Shown: piece after piece, positions 35,058-43,397 of the stretch
Position numbering within the stretch: the stretch's first letter is position 1
Layout of the letters: each line of letters begins with the position of its first letter
Origin: a virus
Direction: 5' to 3' (one strand)
DNA length: 59,214 bases
Virus record (IMG/VR): IMGVR_UViG_3300022885_000472
Span: 1-59,214 of that record
Made by a program: the position numbers and the translations under genes
The notes under the pieces: model-generated
What the model was told of the DNA's origin: nothing
Seen by the model: the letters and a program-made list of their open reading frames with translations, nothing else
Databases searched by the model: none

Positions 35058-35973
35058 GAAAGTAACCACTAAAAAGGCTACTGCGAAAGCTGAAGCTCCA
35101 GTAGTAGAAAACTCGGTTAAACTAAAACCAATACAAATGCCGGCTTCTCCGTCACGAGAGAATGGTGTGGTAGTTTTGGTAACAGGTGGATTCGATCCTT
35201 TACATAGTGGTCACTTAGAATACATTGACGCCGCGAAAGAACTAGGTAGAAATGAATCATGGTTCGGAAGTAAAGTAGTGGTTGGTGTTAACAGTGATGA
35301 TTGGCTTGGACGCAAGAAAGGGAAAGCATTCATGCCAGTAGAAGAACGTGTTAGGCTTTTACTGGCAATGCGTAATGTGGATCAGGTTATCACATTTGAT
35401 GATACAGATGATTCTAGTAGCAATGCTATACACATTACTCGGCATATGTTTCCAGATGAACACATCATCTTTGCTAATGGTGGAGATAGAAACTCTGCAA
35501 ACATCAAAGAAATGAACTATGCAGATACCAATTTATCATTTGCTTTTGGCGTAGGCGGAGGCAAGTCTCAGTCTAGTTCTTCTCTTTTAGGAGAATGGTC
35601 GGCCCCAAGAACAGACAGAGAGTGGGGTTATTATCGTGTTGTACAGGAGTTCGGTCGAGAAGTTAAGTTAAAAGAACTGACAGTTGATCCAGGTTCATCA
35701 TTGTCAATGCAAAGGCATCAAACTAGGGCTGAATTCTGGTTTGTAGCAGAAGGAATTGCATCAGTATACACAGTTGCATATCCCAATGATCCCATACGTG
35801 GCACCAAAGATATACTAGTAGGGAAGTTTGGTAAACATGGTCACACTTTTATCAATGTCGCAGAATGGCATAAACTAGTGAATGAGGGGAATGATCCTCT
35901 AAAAATTATAGAGATTCAATTCGGTGACAACTGTATTGAAGACGATATTGAACGAGTTTATACGGGTTTTTAA
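35026..35973 (+). CDS. Nucleotidyltransferase-cupin fusion
   Basis: This 315-residue protein has a Lys-rich extension (1-40), then a HIGH-type cytidylyltransferase domain with TGGFDPLHSGHLEYIDAA and VGVNSDDWLGRKKGKAFMP, like the HldE/RfaE C-terminal ADP-heptose domain or GCT enzymes. A C-terminal cupin domain (about 205-305) has SMQRHQTRAEFWFVAEG and EWHKLVNEG, like the mannose-6-phosphate isomerase half of ManC. The fusion suggests combined activation and isomerisation of a sugar phosphate, feeding the nearby glycosyltransferase. Substrate not readable. Confidence 0.82.
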   Translation: MAKINKKDATKKVTTKKATAKAEAPVVENSVKLKPIQMPASPSRENGVVVLVTGGFDPLHSGHLEYIDAAKELGRNESWFGSKVVVGVNSDDWLGRKKGKAFMPVEERVRLLLAMRNVDQVITFDDTDDSSSNAIHITRHMFPDEHIIFANGGDRNSANIKEMNYADTNLSFAFGVGGGKSQSSSSLLGEWSAPRTDREWGYYRVVQEFGREVKLKELTVDPGSSLSMQRHQTRAEFWFVAEGIASVYTVAYPNDPIRGTKDILVGKFGKHGHTFINVAEWHKLVNEGNDPLKIIEIQFGDNCIEDDIERVYTGF

Positions 35974-35979
35974 ATAATT

Positions 35980-36135
35980 ATGAATTGTTGGCACTGTAAT
36001 CACGAACTAATATGGGGAGGCGATCATGATATTGACGAAGAAGATTCTGATTATGCCATGGAAACTAATTTAAGCTGTCCTAAATGTCATGCGGCAGTAC
36101 TAGTCTATTTACCGAAGGAAATAAACAATGCGTAA
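35980..36135 (+). CDS. Small zinc-ribbon protein, 51 aa
   Basis: MNCWHCNHELIWGGDHDI, an acidic stretch and LSCPKCHAAVLVYLP give two CxxC pairs 31 residues apart, a zinc ribbon. Very similar small proteins are frequent in T4-like marine phages. It overlaps the next start by 8 nt and lies 6 nt after the fusion gene. Confidence 0.8.
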   Translation: MNCWHCNHELIWGGDHDIDEEDSDYAMETNLSCPKCHAAVLVYLPKEINNA

Positions 36136-37321
36136 GTTATATTATATGGGCCTGGAGCCCTACCAAGCAAGGTACACTTTACAGTTAACTGATTGGAATA
36201 AAGAAGTTTTTGATCGCAGAGATATTGACTACGTGATTGTTCCTGGTGATCTACTGTCTACTGACCAAGAAATAGTAACAGGCCAAGTGTTAGACGCTCA
36301 TGGTCGTTCTTACTTTGGCATGTCACAGATGATGTCATTAGTTAAACTAATGAAAGAAGGTGAAGTAACAAGCGATGATGTAATATTTTTCGAAGATATG
36401 TTTCAGCCAGGGATAGAATCACTTCCTTATATAATGGATCAAGTAGCGAAAGAACATAGACCGAAAGTTTATGTAAGATGCCTAGCACAATCAATTGACC
36501 CAGACGATTTTGTTCATGTCTGGGGAATGTGTAAATGGATGGGTCTATATGAGAAAATGGTCAATGAGTTCGTGACTGGTGTATTAGCAACTAATGAAGA
36601 AATGGTTGCACACATGAAGATAGCAGGTTGGACTGCTCCTATCTATAATATCTCAGGTCTTGCATTCGGTAAGAATGAAGTACAAAGACGTTTGTTAGAA
36701 CTAGAAGACTTCAAAGATTTCTCTGAACGCAAAATGCGTATAGGATTCTCTGCTCGTTGGGATCAAGAGAAGCAACCTGACTTTTATATGGATCTCATTG
36801 AAGAATGGTACGAAAGGTATGGTACAGGTAGTGGTGTTGATGTAGAATTCGCAGTATTCTCTGGTGCTACATTGCGCAGTAACAATAATTCATACATGGA
36901 ACGCACTGAGAGACTTGCAGAAGAAGGTAAACTTGTTATCTATGATAACTTATCCAAGAATGAATACTATCGTTTACTTAATGATACACGAGTTATCTTT
37001 AACTGTGCATTACAAGACTGGGTATCTAACACCGTCAGCGAAGCAGACGCATTAGGTACAAACGTGTTGTTTCCTGCTTACAGGAGTTTCCCTGAGACAT
37101 TTGCCAACTGCAAAGATAGATTATACGTGCCTTGGTCAATTGAAGATGTAATTTCTAAATTGCATCCTTTATTAACAGATCAACACAAAGATATAGGAAA
37201 GATTTCTGATTGGACTGACGGCACTGTAGATCGATGCATTGATATTATGTATGGTAATGGTGAGGAGTGGTTGAGAATGTCACCTGATTATAGAAAACAC
37301 GCACGAGAGGCGAAATTTTAA
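36128..37321 (+). CDS. GT-B-type glycosyltransferase
   Basis: This 397-residue protein has a two-domain GT-B layout. The second half has RIGFSARWDQEKQPDFYMDLIE as the start of the donor domain, YDNLSKNEYYRLLNDTRVIFNCAL and NTVSEADALGTNVLFPAYRSFPE, the usual donor-binding Glu region of group 1-like transferases. It lies between sugar-activating and guanine-nucleotide genes. It could glycosylate DNA bases, as in T-even phages, or a surface glycan; sequence alone does not decide. Confidence 0.75.
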   Translation: MRKLYYMGLEPYQARYTLQLTDWNKEVFDRRDIDYVIVPGDLLSTDQEIVTGQVLDAHGRSYFGMSQMMSLVKLMKEGEVTSDDVIFFEDMFQPGIESLPYIMDQVAKEHRPKVYVRCLAQSIDPDDFVHVWGMCKWMGLYEKMVNEFVTGVLATNEEMVAHMKIAGWTAPIYNISGLAFGKNEVQRRLLELEDFKDFSERKMRIGFSARWDQEKQPDFYMDLIEEWYERYGTGSGVDVEFAVFSGATLRSNNNSYMERTERLAEEGKLVIYDNLSKNEYYRLLNDTRVIFNCALQDWVSNTVSEADALGTNVLFPAYRSFPETFANCKDRLYVPWSIEDVISKLHPLLTDQHKDIGKISDWTDGTVDRCIDIMYGNGEEWLRMSPDYRKHAREAKF

Positions 37322-38466
37322 TGAGAATTGAATCTGAAGTAAAATTAGATTTTTCAGATGTGCTTATAAAACCGAAAAGATCGGCATTAGGTTCTCGCAA
37401 AGCAGTCGAGTTATACCGAGAATACACTTTTAAAAACTACATTAGTATAGAACCAGCCTATTCTGTTGATGACAAGCGGTCCCATTATAATGGCATTCCG
37501 ATCATGGCGGCTAACATGGACGGAGTCGGTACCTTTGAAATGGCAGATAGACTTGGGTATTTAGGAATGTTCTCGTGCCTAGCTAAAACCTATAGTGCCG
37601 AAAAATTGATTAGATACTTCAGAAAAAAACCTACACCTACTGAGTACGTTGCCTATTCAATGGGTATCATGGACCACGACTATGATAAGTTTAAGGCAGT
37701 CTATGCAGACGTTGGAGATGATATTAAATATGTATGTGTTGATGTAGCGAACGGCTACTCTAGTCGCTTTAATAAATTTATCCAAACGTTAAGAAAGGAC
37801 TACCCCTTTATTGTTATTATAGCAGGCAACGTAGTAACGGGTAATATGACAGAGGAGTTAATTCTAAGTGGGGCTGATATAGTCAAAGTTGGGATTGGTC
37901 CCGGTAGTGTTTGTACTACTCGCATTAAGACTGGCGTGGGATATCCCCAACTATCGGCAATTATTGAATGCGCAGACGCCGCTCATGGTCTTGGTGGACA
38001 CATCATTGCTGATGGAGGTTGTGGTAGCGCCGGAGATGTAGCAAAAGCATTTGGTGCTGGCGCAGATTTCGTAATGCTAGGTGGCATGTTGGCAGGATGT
38101 GATGAAGGGGGTGGCGAGGTCATATACAAAAACTTTAGTACTACTGAACTAGTATACGAAGTTGGCACTCATTTAAAGAACCATACTCCAGTGACTCATA
38201 ACAAAGCAGTAGTGCGATTCTATGGCATGTCAAGTGATTCAGCAAACAAAAAGCATTTCGGCGGCCTTAAAGACTATCGCACTTCAGAAGGTAGAGAAGT
38301 ATTAATAGATTACAAAGGCGCAGTCGCTGACGTGGTACAAGACATCCTAGGCGGTCTTAGGAGCGCCTGTACCTACGCAGGAGCGAAGAGACTTAAAGAT
38401 TTGTGTAAGTGTACTACCTTTATAAAAGTAAACAATCAATACAATCGCATATTCGAAAACAAGTAA
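37321..38466 (+). CDS. guaC: GMP reductase
   Basis: This 381-residue TIM-barrel enzyme matches GMP reductase rather than IMP dehydrogenase: [18 protein letters not shown] at the N-terminus, no CBS domains, catalytic Cys in [20 protein letters not shown] and [20 protein letters not shown]. It converts GMP to IMP with NADPH and so changes purine pools. It overlaps both neighbours by one base, in a nucleotide-modification context with FolE and DpdA. Confidence 0.92.
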   Translation: MRIESEVKLDFSDVLIKPKRSALGSRKAVELYREYTFKNYISIEPAYSVDDKRSHYNGIPIMAANMDGVGTFEMADRLGYLGMFSCLAKTYSAEKLIRYFRKKPTPTEYVAYSMGIMDHDYDKFKAVYADVGDDIKYVCVDVANGYSSRFNKFIQTLRKDYPFIVIIAGNVVTGNMTEELILSGADIVKVGIGPGSVCTTRIKTGVGYPQLSAIIECADAAHGLGGHIIADGGCGSAGDVAKAFGAGADFVMLGGMLAGCDEGGGEVIYKNFSTTELVYEVGTHLKNHTPVTHNKAVVRFYGMSSDSANKKHFGGLKDYRTSEGREVLIDYKGAVADVVQDILGGLRSACTYAGAKRLKDLCKCTTFIKVNNQYNRIFENK

Positions 38467-39077
38467 TGGATATTGGTTTAATCTCGATTGATAATTTTTA
38501 TGATACTCCAGATAAGGTGAGAGACTTCGCCCTTTCTTGTGAGTATTATCCTGAAAAATTCTCAAAAGGATATCCAAACGGAAATGCACCATGGTCAGGT
38601 AAGATGAGTAAAGAGACATATGGTACTGGTTGGATTGATGCAGTAGTCTCTAACATTTTACAAAAAAATCTTAGACAAATGCGACAGATAGATAGTGGTA
38701 GTTTTAGAATAAGCAAGTCTGATTCCTCGACAGGAATGTTCGATAACACACTACATGCTGATTCACCTGAAGATATCTATTATGCAGGAGTGCTTTATCT
38801 ATCAAAAGACCACGACAATACTCCTGGCACTCTTTTCTATAAACAGAAATCTAGTGGGTCTGACAGAGCATTAAATACGGAACATATCAACGATATAGTT
38901 AGTAGCAAAGAATACAAAGACATGAACAAGTGGAACATACATACGGTATCAAACATAGTCTACAATAGATTAATAATATACCCAGCATCTAAGTTTCACG
39001 GCCCCGGCCCTGTTTTTGGAACTACTGATGATACTGCAAGGATAGTTCAACTTTTTAATTGGATAGACATAAAATGA
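38466..39077 (+). CDS. DUF6445-like 2OG-oxygenase-fold protein
   Basis: This 203-residue protein starts at the TAATG overlap. ISIDNFYDTPDKVRDFALS, then LHADSPEDIYYAGVLYLS (H-x-D), NRLIIYPASKFHGPG (distal His) and TARIVQLFNW (Arg) follow the pattern of DUF6445 proteins, which look like Fe(II)/2-oxoglutarate oxygenases. Substrate unknown. An earlier in-frame start at 38409 would lie inside guaC and is not preferred. Confidence 0.7.
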   Translation: MDIGLISIDNFYDTPDKVRDFALSCEYYPEKFSKGYPNGNAPWSGKMSKETYGTGWIDAVVSNILQKNLRQMRQIDSGSFRISKSDSSTGMFDNTLHADSPEDIYYAGVLYLSKDHDNTPGTLFYKQKSSGSDRALNTEHINDIVSSKEYKDMNKWNIHTVSNIVYNRLIIYPASKFHGPGPVFGTTDDTARIVQLFNWIDIK

Positions 39078-40105
39078 ATCACAAGCCAAAATTAATAATA
39101 ACAGGAGGATGTTCGTACAGTCAAGTTCCTAATAGAGATATTACTTGGCCTGTACATCTTGTTAACGCACTTGATCCTGATCAATATGTATATATGGGTC
39201 ATGGAGCGGCTGGCAACGACACAATCTCACGAAAAATCATTAGTACTGTGCAAGAAGCACTTGATAGAGGGTTTGACACACAAGATATTTTGGTAGGCAT
39301 TGCCTGGTCTGGGTGTGATAGAACTAGTAGGTACTCCGAGAATGAAACTGTATATAATAAAGCGACACATCTAGGTAGTGACGAACGAGTTGATTCAGAT
39401 TTTATTGTTACAAGGACCCAAGAAACAGATCCATTCATTCGTAGAGGCGGCCTAGACCTTTCGATAGAAAATAGTGATCCTGCTACTAAATACGAATCTG
39501 CTGGTCACAATCTTAGAGGCGCTATGACGCCGTACGCCATTCGTCACAAAACTCGCGGCTATTTTTATTTATTAAACCCCAATTGGGAAGATGAGGCGAC
39601 AATTGAACATTTTAAGCATTACGTGAGTCCTGTGCAGGCTATTATGCAAACATGTGAGCATATATTAAGAATCCAATGGTTTTTAAAATCTCTTAATATC
39701 AAATACTTTATGACTGAATATGATTGTGATGTCTTTACATATGCGGGCCCACATAAAAAGGAATTTGGATGGAAGAACAGTCATTATATGAATGATCAGT
39801 ATACAGGTGATGCTGATGATCCTGATAATCATTATAATGTAGATGACTGTATGGTTCCACTGAACAATGATCAGTTAAAGAAACTTATAAACACGGTATA
39901 CGATAATCCAGAAGTAAATTATCTATACAACATGATAAACAAAGACCAATGGCTACCAATACGCCATATAAAACATTGGACGACAGAGAATTCAGTGCAT
40001 CCACTCAGAGACCCAAGTGATTCTCATCCAAGTACTGGGCAACACAAAGACTTTACTGAACAAGTAATTTTACCCTATTTACTTGAAAAATATCACATGC
40101 AATAG
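39074..40105 (+). CDS. SGNH-like protein, conserved in marine phages
   Basis: This 343-residue protein starts at ATGA overlapping the previous stop. ITGGCSYSQVPNRDITWPVH and YMGHGAAGNDTISRKII resemble SGNH blocks I and II, and DSHPSTGQHKDFTEQ near the end could hold the Asp/His pair. It is longer than the SGNH gene at 28616 and only distantly similar. The middle has several acidic and aromatic segments. Likely an esterase on a glycan; activity is inferred. Confidence 0.62.
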   Translation: MNHKPKLIITGGCSYSQVPNRDITWPVHLVNALDPDQYVYMGHGAAGNDTISRKIISTVQEALDRGFDTQDILVGIAWSGCDRTSRYSENETVYNKATHLGSDERVDSDFIVTRTQETDPFIRRGGLDLSIENSDPATKYESAGHNLRGAMTPYAIRHKTRGYFYLLNPNWEDEATIEHFKHYVSPVQAIMQTCEHILRIQWFLKSLNIKYFMTEYDCDVFTYAGPHKKEFGWKNSHYMNDQYTGDADDPDNHYNVDDCMVPLNNDQLKKLINTVYDNPEVNYLYNMINKDQWLPIRHIKHWTTENSVHPLRDPSDSHPSTGQHKDFTEQVILPYLLEKYHMQ

Positions 40106-40229
40106 TATAATGCATAAATAGTTCTGTAACACAAAGGTTACGAAAACAATTAGACAGTACTGACCACATACCGGTGGTATATAGGGCAAACCCCTCGTTA
40201 CGTGTAACGTTAGTCACGGTGGAGAGAAA
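40106..40229 (+). promoter_or_regulatory. Structured leader with late-type box
   Basis: CATAAATAG (40113-40121) is a late-type box. Downstream lie short inverted repeats: GTAAC/GTTAC around ACAAAG, and CGTTAC/GTAACG around GT near 40195-40208. GGTGGAGAGAAA precedes the GIY-YIG ATG. The region may fold to control that gene. It does not show a clear group I intron core or a tRNA. Confidence 0.4.
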
Positions 40230-40409
40230 ATGCATAAACTGTATCAAATTACCAACACTGTTAATGGAAAATCCTACATCGGCATTACGAAGCTAGATGT
40301 GACACAAAGGTTTGCAATTCACGCCAGTTCTGCTCGGACACCCAAATACCCCATACAATACGCGATAGCAAAATACGGCGAAGATAACTTCACCGTGAAA
40401 AAGATTTAG
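40230..40409 (+). CDS. Truncated GIY-YIG endonuclease domain, 59 aa
   Basis: MHKLYQITNTVNGKSYIGIT gives the GIY-YIG-type YQI...YIG pair, and RFAIHASS plus AIAKYGEDNFTV continue the domain with the expected Arg and His. The frame ends after 59 residues, before the distal Glu and any DNA-binding part, so it is most likely a decayed homing endonuclease. After the stop, 80 nt precede folE, and another frame stays open there, consistent with a frameshift. GGTGGAG lies before the ATG. Confidence 0.72.
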   Translation: MHKLYQITNTVNGKSYIGITKLDVTQRFAIHASSARTPKYPIQYAIAKYGEDNFTVKKI

Positions 40410-40489
40410 TGGCCAGCGCGCCAGTTGTCTATGTTGCAGTAGAGAATGGGACATCGGTAATTATACACAACACATAACGAGGATAGAAA

Positions 40490-41164
40490 ATGAGCTTTAA
40501 CAAGACAAAAACCGACCCAGTATTAGGTCAAAAAGTACACGAACACCTAGTAAAAATGGGCGTCGAAACACCAATAATAGAGAATAACCTTAGTCGGACT
40601 GTTAAAATAAACATCATCGAAACAAAGGTACACGACATTATGACTACGCTTGGGCTTGATCTATCAGATGACAGTCTTATGGATAGTCCAAAACGTGTTG
40701 CTAAAATGTATGTAGGGGAAATCTTTTGGGGACTAGACTATGATGCATTCCCTAAGGCAACTGTGGTCGAGAACAAAATGCAATACAACGAAATGGTTGT
40801 TGAAAAAGGTATTTCAGTTCAGTCTTTTTGCGAACATCACTTTGTCAACATTGACGGACTAGCAACAGTTGCATATGTACCTAATAAAAAAGTATTAGGA
40901 TTATCAAAGATGAATCGCATTGTTGAATACTTTTCTAGGAGACCTCAGATACAAGAACGCTTGTCTGAACAAATATATCACGCACTATCTTTTATCTTGG
41001 ATACAGACGATGTAGCAGTCTTGATTGATGCGAAACATTTTTGTGTCAAGTCAAGGGGTGTTGAAGATACGAATTGTTCAACAATTACAAGCAGACTAGG
41101 CGGCGGCTTCAAAACAGATCCTGAAGTCAGAGCAGAATTTTTAGCATTAGCAAGGATGCAATAA
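40490..41164 (+). CDS. folE: GTP cyclohydrolase I
   Basis: This 224-residue enzyme matches E. coli FolE (222) in length. SVQSFCEHHFVNIDG has the zinc Cys and His, KVLGLSKMNRIVEYFSRRPQ and DAKHFCVKSRGVED complete the active site. It makes dihydroneopterin triphosphate from GTP, the first step to folate or 7-deazaguanine. With queD, queE and dpdA in the window, a role in DNA base modification is likely. CGAGGATAGAAA precedes the ATG. Confidence 0.95.
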   Translation: MSFNKTKTDPVLGQKVHEHLVKMGVETPIIENNLSRTVKINIIETKVHDIMTTLGLDLSDDSLMDSPKRVAKMYVGEIFWGLDYDAFPKATVVENKMQYNEMVVEKGISVQSFCEHHFVNIDGLATVAYVPNKKVLGLSKMNRIVEYFSRRPQIQERLSEQIYHALSFILDTDDVAVLIDAKHFCVKSRGVEDTNCSTITSRLGGGFKTDPEVRAEFLALARMQ

Positions 41165-41167
41165 TTA

Positions 41168-41401
41168 ATGCCTGGTCCAACTAATGTCAGTGAACTTGTG
41201 AGCCAAATCCGCAAGATGAATGTAGAAATGACTTCACCTTACAACGATGGTTACACGGCATGGGGTATCAAGCAAGATTTGTTTATGGTTAAATTCTTTT
41301 TAGATAAAGTTATAACAGATGCGCCTACATTCGGTGAGCAAGAAAAGAATTGGTTGAAAGAGCAAGAACAAACAAAAATGATGGGGGTTTTAAAAAAATG
41401 A
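41168..41401 (+). CDS. Small unknown protein, 77 aa
   Basis: This 77-residue, mostly helical protein includes YNDGYTAWGIKQDLFMVKFF and a charged tail. Nothing recognisable. It follows folE after 3 nt. Confidence 0.6.
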   Translation: MPGPTNVSELVSQIRKMNVEMTSPYNDGYTAWGIKQDLFMVKFFLDKVITDAPTFGEQEKNWLKEQEQTKMMGVLKK

Positions 41402-41591
41402 TTTTTAATAAAATACGTGAATTAAAAGATACAGGTAAGAAGAGGTGTTTCTAACCCCAAGCATTTTAAGTCTGTAGAAGTAAACGGTGTTGTTTACATT
41501 TCTGTAAACGAAGCCTGTGCAGAAGTAGGCATTAGTAAGCCTACATTTTACAACTGGATTAAAAAAGGAAAAGCATCATATGTCAATTAAA
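41398..41591 (+). pseudogene. Disrupted NUMOD1-like helix-turn-helix remnant
   Basis: One frame from ATG 41398 reads MIFNKIRELKDTGKKRCF and stops. One base over, an ATG-less frame continues to TAA 41591 with GVSNPKHFKSVEVNGVVYIS and VNEACAEVGISKPTFYNWIK, which looks like the NUMOD1/IENR-type DNA-binding helix found at the C-terminus of homing endonucleases. A one-base shift near 41441 would join the two. It overlaps the next gene start by 12 nt. Likely a decayed mobile-endonuclease fragment. Confidence 0.5.
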
Positions 41592-42029
41592 GTAGGATTC
41601 ACGGCGTCGGCTTTTGATTTGCTTCACGCAGGTCATGTACAAATGTTACGTGACGCAAGGGATCAGTGCGATTATTTAATATGCGGATTGCAAGTTGATC
41701 CTAGTATTGACCGAACTGATAAGGCCGCCCCTATACAAACTGTTGTGGAACGATACACCCAACTTAAAGCAGTGGGGTATGTTGACGAAATTATTCCTTA
41801 CGGCACTGAAGCAGACTTAGATGATATATTGAGTATGTATAATATACACGTTCGTATATTAGGCGAAGAGTATCGTGACAAAGACTTTACTGGAAGGGAT
41901 ATATGTCGCAAGCGTGATATAGATATCTATTTCAATAGCAGAGATCATTCATTCAGTTCAAGCAGTCTGCGGAAAAGAATAGTTGACCTACACCAAGATC
42001 AATTTACTCCCCAGCGCCAATCTGATTGA
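41580..42029 (+). CDS. HIGH-type cytidylyltransferase-like protein
   Basis: This 149-residue protein matches the small GCT/TagD-like nucleotidyltransferases: GFTASAFDLLHAGHVQML, then an RYTQLKAVGYVDEI strand and RDHSFSSSSLRKRIVDL as the ISTxxLK-type end motif. Such enzymes activate glycerol- or sugar-phosphates with CTP. It is one of three HIGH-type domains in the window. Confidence 0.85.
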   Translation: MSIKVGFTASAFDLLHAGHVQMLRDARDQCDYLICGLQVDPSIDRTDKAAPIQTVVERYTQLKAVGYVDEIIPYGTEADLDDILSMYNIHVRILGEEYRDKDFTGRDICRKRDIDIYFNSRDHSFSSSSLRKRIVDLHQDQFTPQRQSD

Positions 42030-42054
42030 CATTTGACAAAGAATAGAGTATAAG
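42026..42054 (+). promoter_or_regulatory. Sigma-70-type promoter TTGACA-17-TATAAG
   Basis: A perfect TTGACA (42026-42031) and TATAAG (42049-42054) are separated by 17 nt. The -10 box ends 5 nt before the ATG of queD, the same close arrangement as at 2262 and 34386. It starts inside the last codons of the preceding gene. Confidence 0.68.
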
Positions 42055-42059
42055 ACAAT

Positions 42060-42587
42060 ATGTTTAAATTTAATAACAAAAAAGAAATAGAAAAAATACC
42101 ATATGAGATAGGGTTTCCTACTGGAACCTTTTTCTCTACAAAAACGTATGGCAATGATCGAGGACTGAGTTGTTGTTTTAGGCAATGGAAGGCAGATCAT
42201 TCACATTGCTCGTTATTGCATGGTTATTCACTGGGTTTCAAGCTAACATTTGAATGTGATAGCCTCGATGAACGCAACTGGGTACAAGACTTTGGTGGAT
42301 TGCAAGAACTCAAAGAATGGTTAGAATACACGTTTGATCACACTATTGTTCTAGCAGAAGATGATCCTCAACGCCATGTTTTTGTGGAATTAGAAAAGAA
42401 AGGTCTTGCCAGAGTTGTTGTGATGGAGCAAGTAGGTTCAGAAAAATTTGCTGAAGAGGTATTCAAACGAATGACAATCCTCCTAGAAAAACACAAATAC
42501 AACGAGACATCATTGAATCCTACTGTAAGAGTAAGATCAGTTGAATGTTTTGAACATGGTGCAAACTCGGCTGGATTTGAAAGATGA
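42060..42587 (+). CDS. queD: QueD-like 6-carboxytetrahydropterin synthase
   Basis: This 175-residue T-fold protein is longer than bacterial QueD (about 120). C50-x3-H54 in HCSLLHGYSLGF aligns with the catalytic Cys and zinc His of QueD, but the third zinc position (HGH in the family) is Tyr56. WVQDFGGLQELKEWL and TFDHTIVLAE match the DF and DH parts. FolE product would be its substrate on the way to 7-carboxy-7-deazaguanine. Similar forms occur in marine T4-like phages, so the Tyr may be a lineage trait. Confidence 0.82.
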   Translation: MFKFNNKKEIEKIPYEIGFPTGTFFSTKTYGNDRGLSCCFRQWKADHSHCSLLHGYSLGFKLTFECDSLDERNWVQDFGGLQELKEWLEYTFDHTIVLAEDDPQRHVFVELEKKGLARVVVMEQVGSEKFAEEVFKRMTILLEKHKYNETSLNPTVRVRSVECFEHGANSAGFER

Positions 42588-42673
42588 TGGAGCTTGATAT
42601 TGGCTATGTATTACTTGGGGTAGCATTGGTCGCACTCATTTATAGTGTCAATGGACCGAAGAATGATCGGTAA
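42584..42673 (+). CDS. Small membrane protein, 29 aa
   Basis: ATGA overlap with the queD stop gives MMELDIGYVLLGVALVALIY then SVNGPKNDR: one hydrophobic helix with a short basic tail. Too short for a homology claim, but the coupling and the helix support it. Confidence 0.42.
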   Translation: MMELDIGYVLLGVALVALIYSVNGPKNDR

Positions 42674-42917
42674 AAAACTTAATTACTCTACAATTAGCAG
42701 AGACAGATTAGTGTATTGTTGCAAGAGCGCGGCGATTGCCGATATCTTCGAGCGAGTGATGAAGGAAGAGCCTCAGGCGAACAGGGAACGTGTTACAGAG
42801 TGTTTAGTTACCATTGGGGTAACTGATGCTGACAAGATTATCAAAGAAGTTGATGATTTTATTGAAATACACAACGCAGGATTAACAAGTGCATTGAATG
42901 TACTAGGGATAATGTAA
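42651..42917 (+). CDS. Small unknown protein, about 88 aa
   Basis: From ATG 42651 (GTG 42645 or ATG 42660 are also possible) this encodes a helical protein with DRLVYCCKSAAIADIFERVM and TECLVTIGVTDADKII. No known domain. It overlaps the small membrane frame upstream and is coupled by TAATG to the next gene. Confidence 0.6.
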   Translation: MDRRMIGKKLNYSTISRDRLVYCCKSAAIADIFERVMKEEPQANRERVTECLVTIGVTDADKIIKEVDDFIEIHNAGLTSALNVLGIM

Positions 42918-43012
42918 TGTCAAAAGGTATGGATAAGAAGGGTAAAGAGAAGAAAAAAGAACCTAAACTTTCTCTTAAAGAGAAGAGACAGATTAAAAAC
43001 AAGAAAAAATAA
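42917..43012 (+). CDS. Lys-rich peptide, 31 aa
   Basis: MSKGMDKKGKEKKKEPKLSL and KEKRQIKNKKK: 17 of 31 residues are Lys or Arg. The start overlaps the preceding stop (TAATG). Short Lys-rich frames like this are common in marine myoviruses and might bind nucleic acid. It ends just before a CTAAATAATAG box. Confidence 0.5.
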   Translation: MSKGMDKKGKEKKKEPKLSLKEKRQIKNKKK

Positions 43013-43022
43013 CTGTACGCTT

Positions 43023-43034
43023 GCTAAATAATAG
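43023..43034 (+). promoter_or_regulatory. Late-type box CTAAATA
   Basis: GCTAAATAATAG lies about 20 nt before a GTG start with ACTAGGAGAAC as ribosome binding site. It resembles the CTAAATA boxes seen upstream of the clamp gene. Confidence 0.4.
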
Positions 43035-43054
43035 TATATACTAGGAGAACAAAT

Positions 43055-43384
43055 GTGTCAGAGAAGAAAATTAAAAAAACTACAACAAAGAAAACTGTTG
43101 GACTCGAAAAACCCGTTACAAAAAGTAATAAACTAGATAGCTTTTTGCGCGGGGATGTGTTAACAGCCTGTAACAAGAATGAAATTGTCGCAGACAAAAT
43201 CTTACAATTAATTGGGGATTACTCATTCGAAAAAGATCAAACAGAACGACAACGTTGTATTTGTATTGCGTTTGGTAATTGGAGATACGGTGCCGAGTTT
43301 GATGCAAAACTTGGAACAATGGGAGATTTCGAAGTACACAACTTTAAGAAATGTGAGAAGATTCTCAAAAAATTATTGGGATAA
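43055..43384 (+). CDS. Unknown basic protein, 109 aa
   Basis: GTG start with TAGGAGAAC upstream. The N-terminal 30 residues are Lys/Thr-rich; the rest contains LTACNKNEIVADKILQLIGD and CICIAFGNWRYGAEF. I cannot name a domain. The overlapping ATG at 43053 reads a different, short frame. Confidence 0.62.
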   Translation: MSEKKIKKTTTKKTVGLEKPVTKSNKLDSFLRGDVLTACNKNEIVADKILQLIGDYSFEKDQTERQRCICIAFGNWRYGAEFDAKLGTMGDFEVHNFKKCEKILKKLLG

Positions 43385-43397
43385 AACGAAGGGAAAC

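Noticed and set aside
38409-38465. Earlier start for the DUF6445-like gene
   Set aside because: It would overlap guaC by 58 nt, whereas the TAATG at 38466 fits the coupled starts seen across the window.
40106-40229. Possible group I intron or tRNA in the leader before the GIY-YIG frame
   Set aside because: There are short stems, but no convincing P3/P7 core, no split host gene on the two sides and no T-arm sequence, so only a structured leader is reported.
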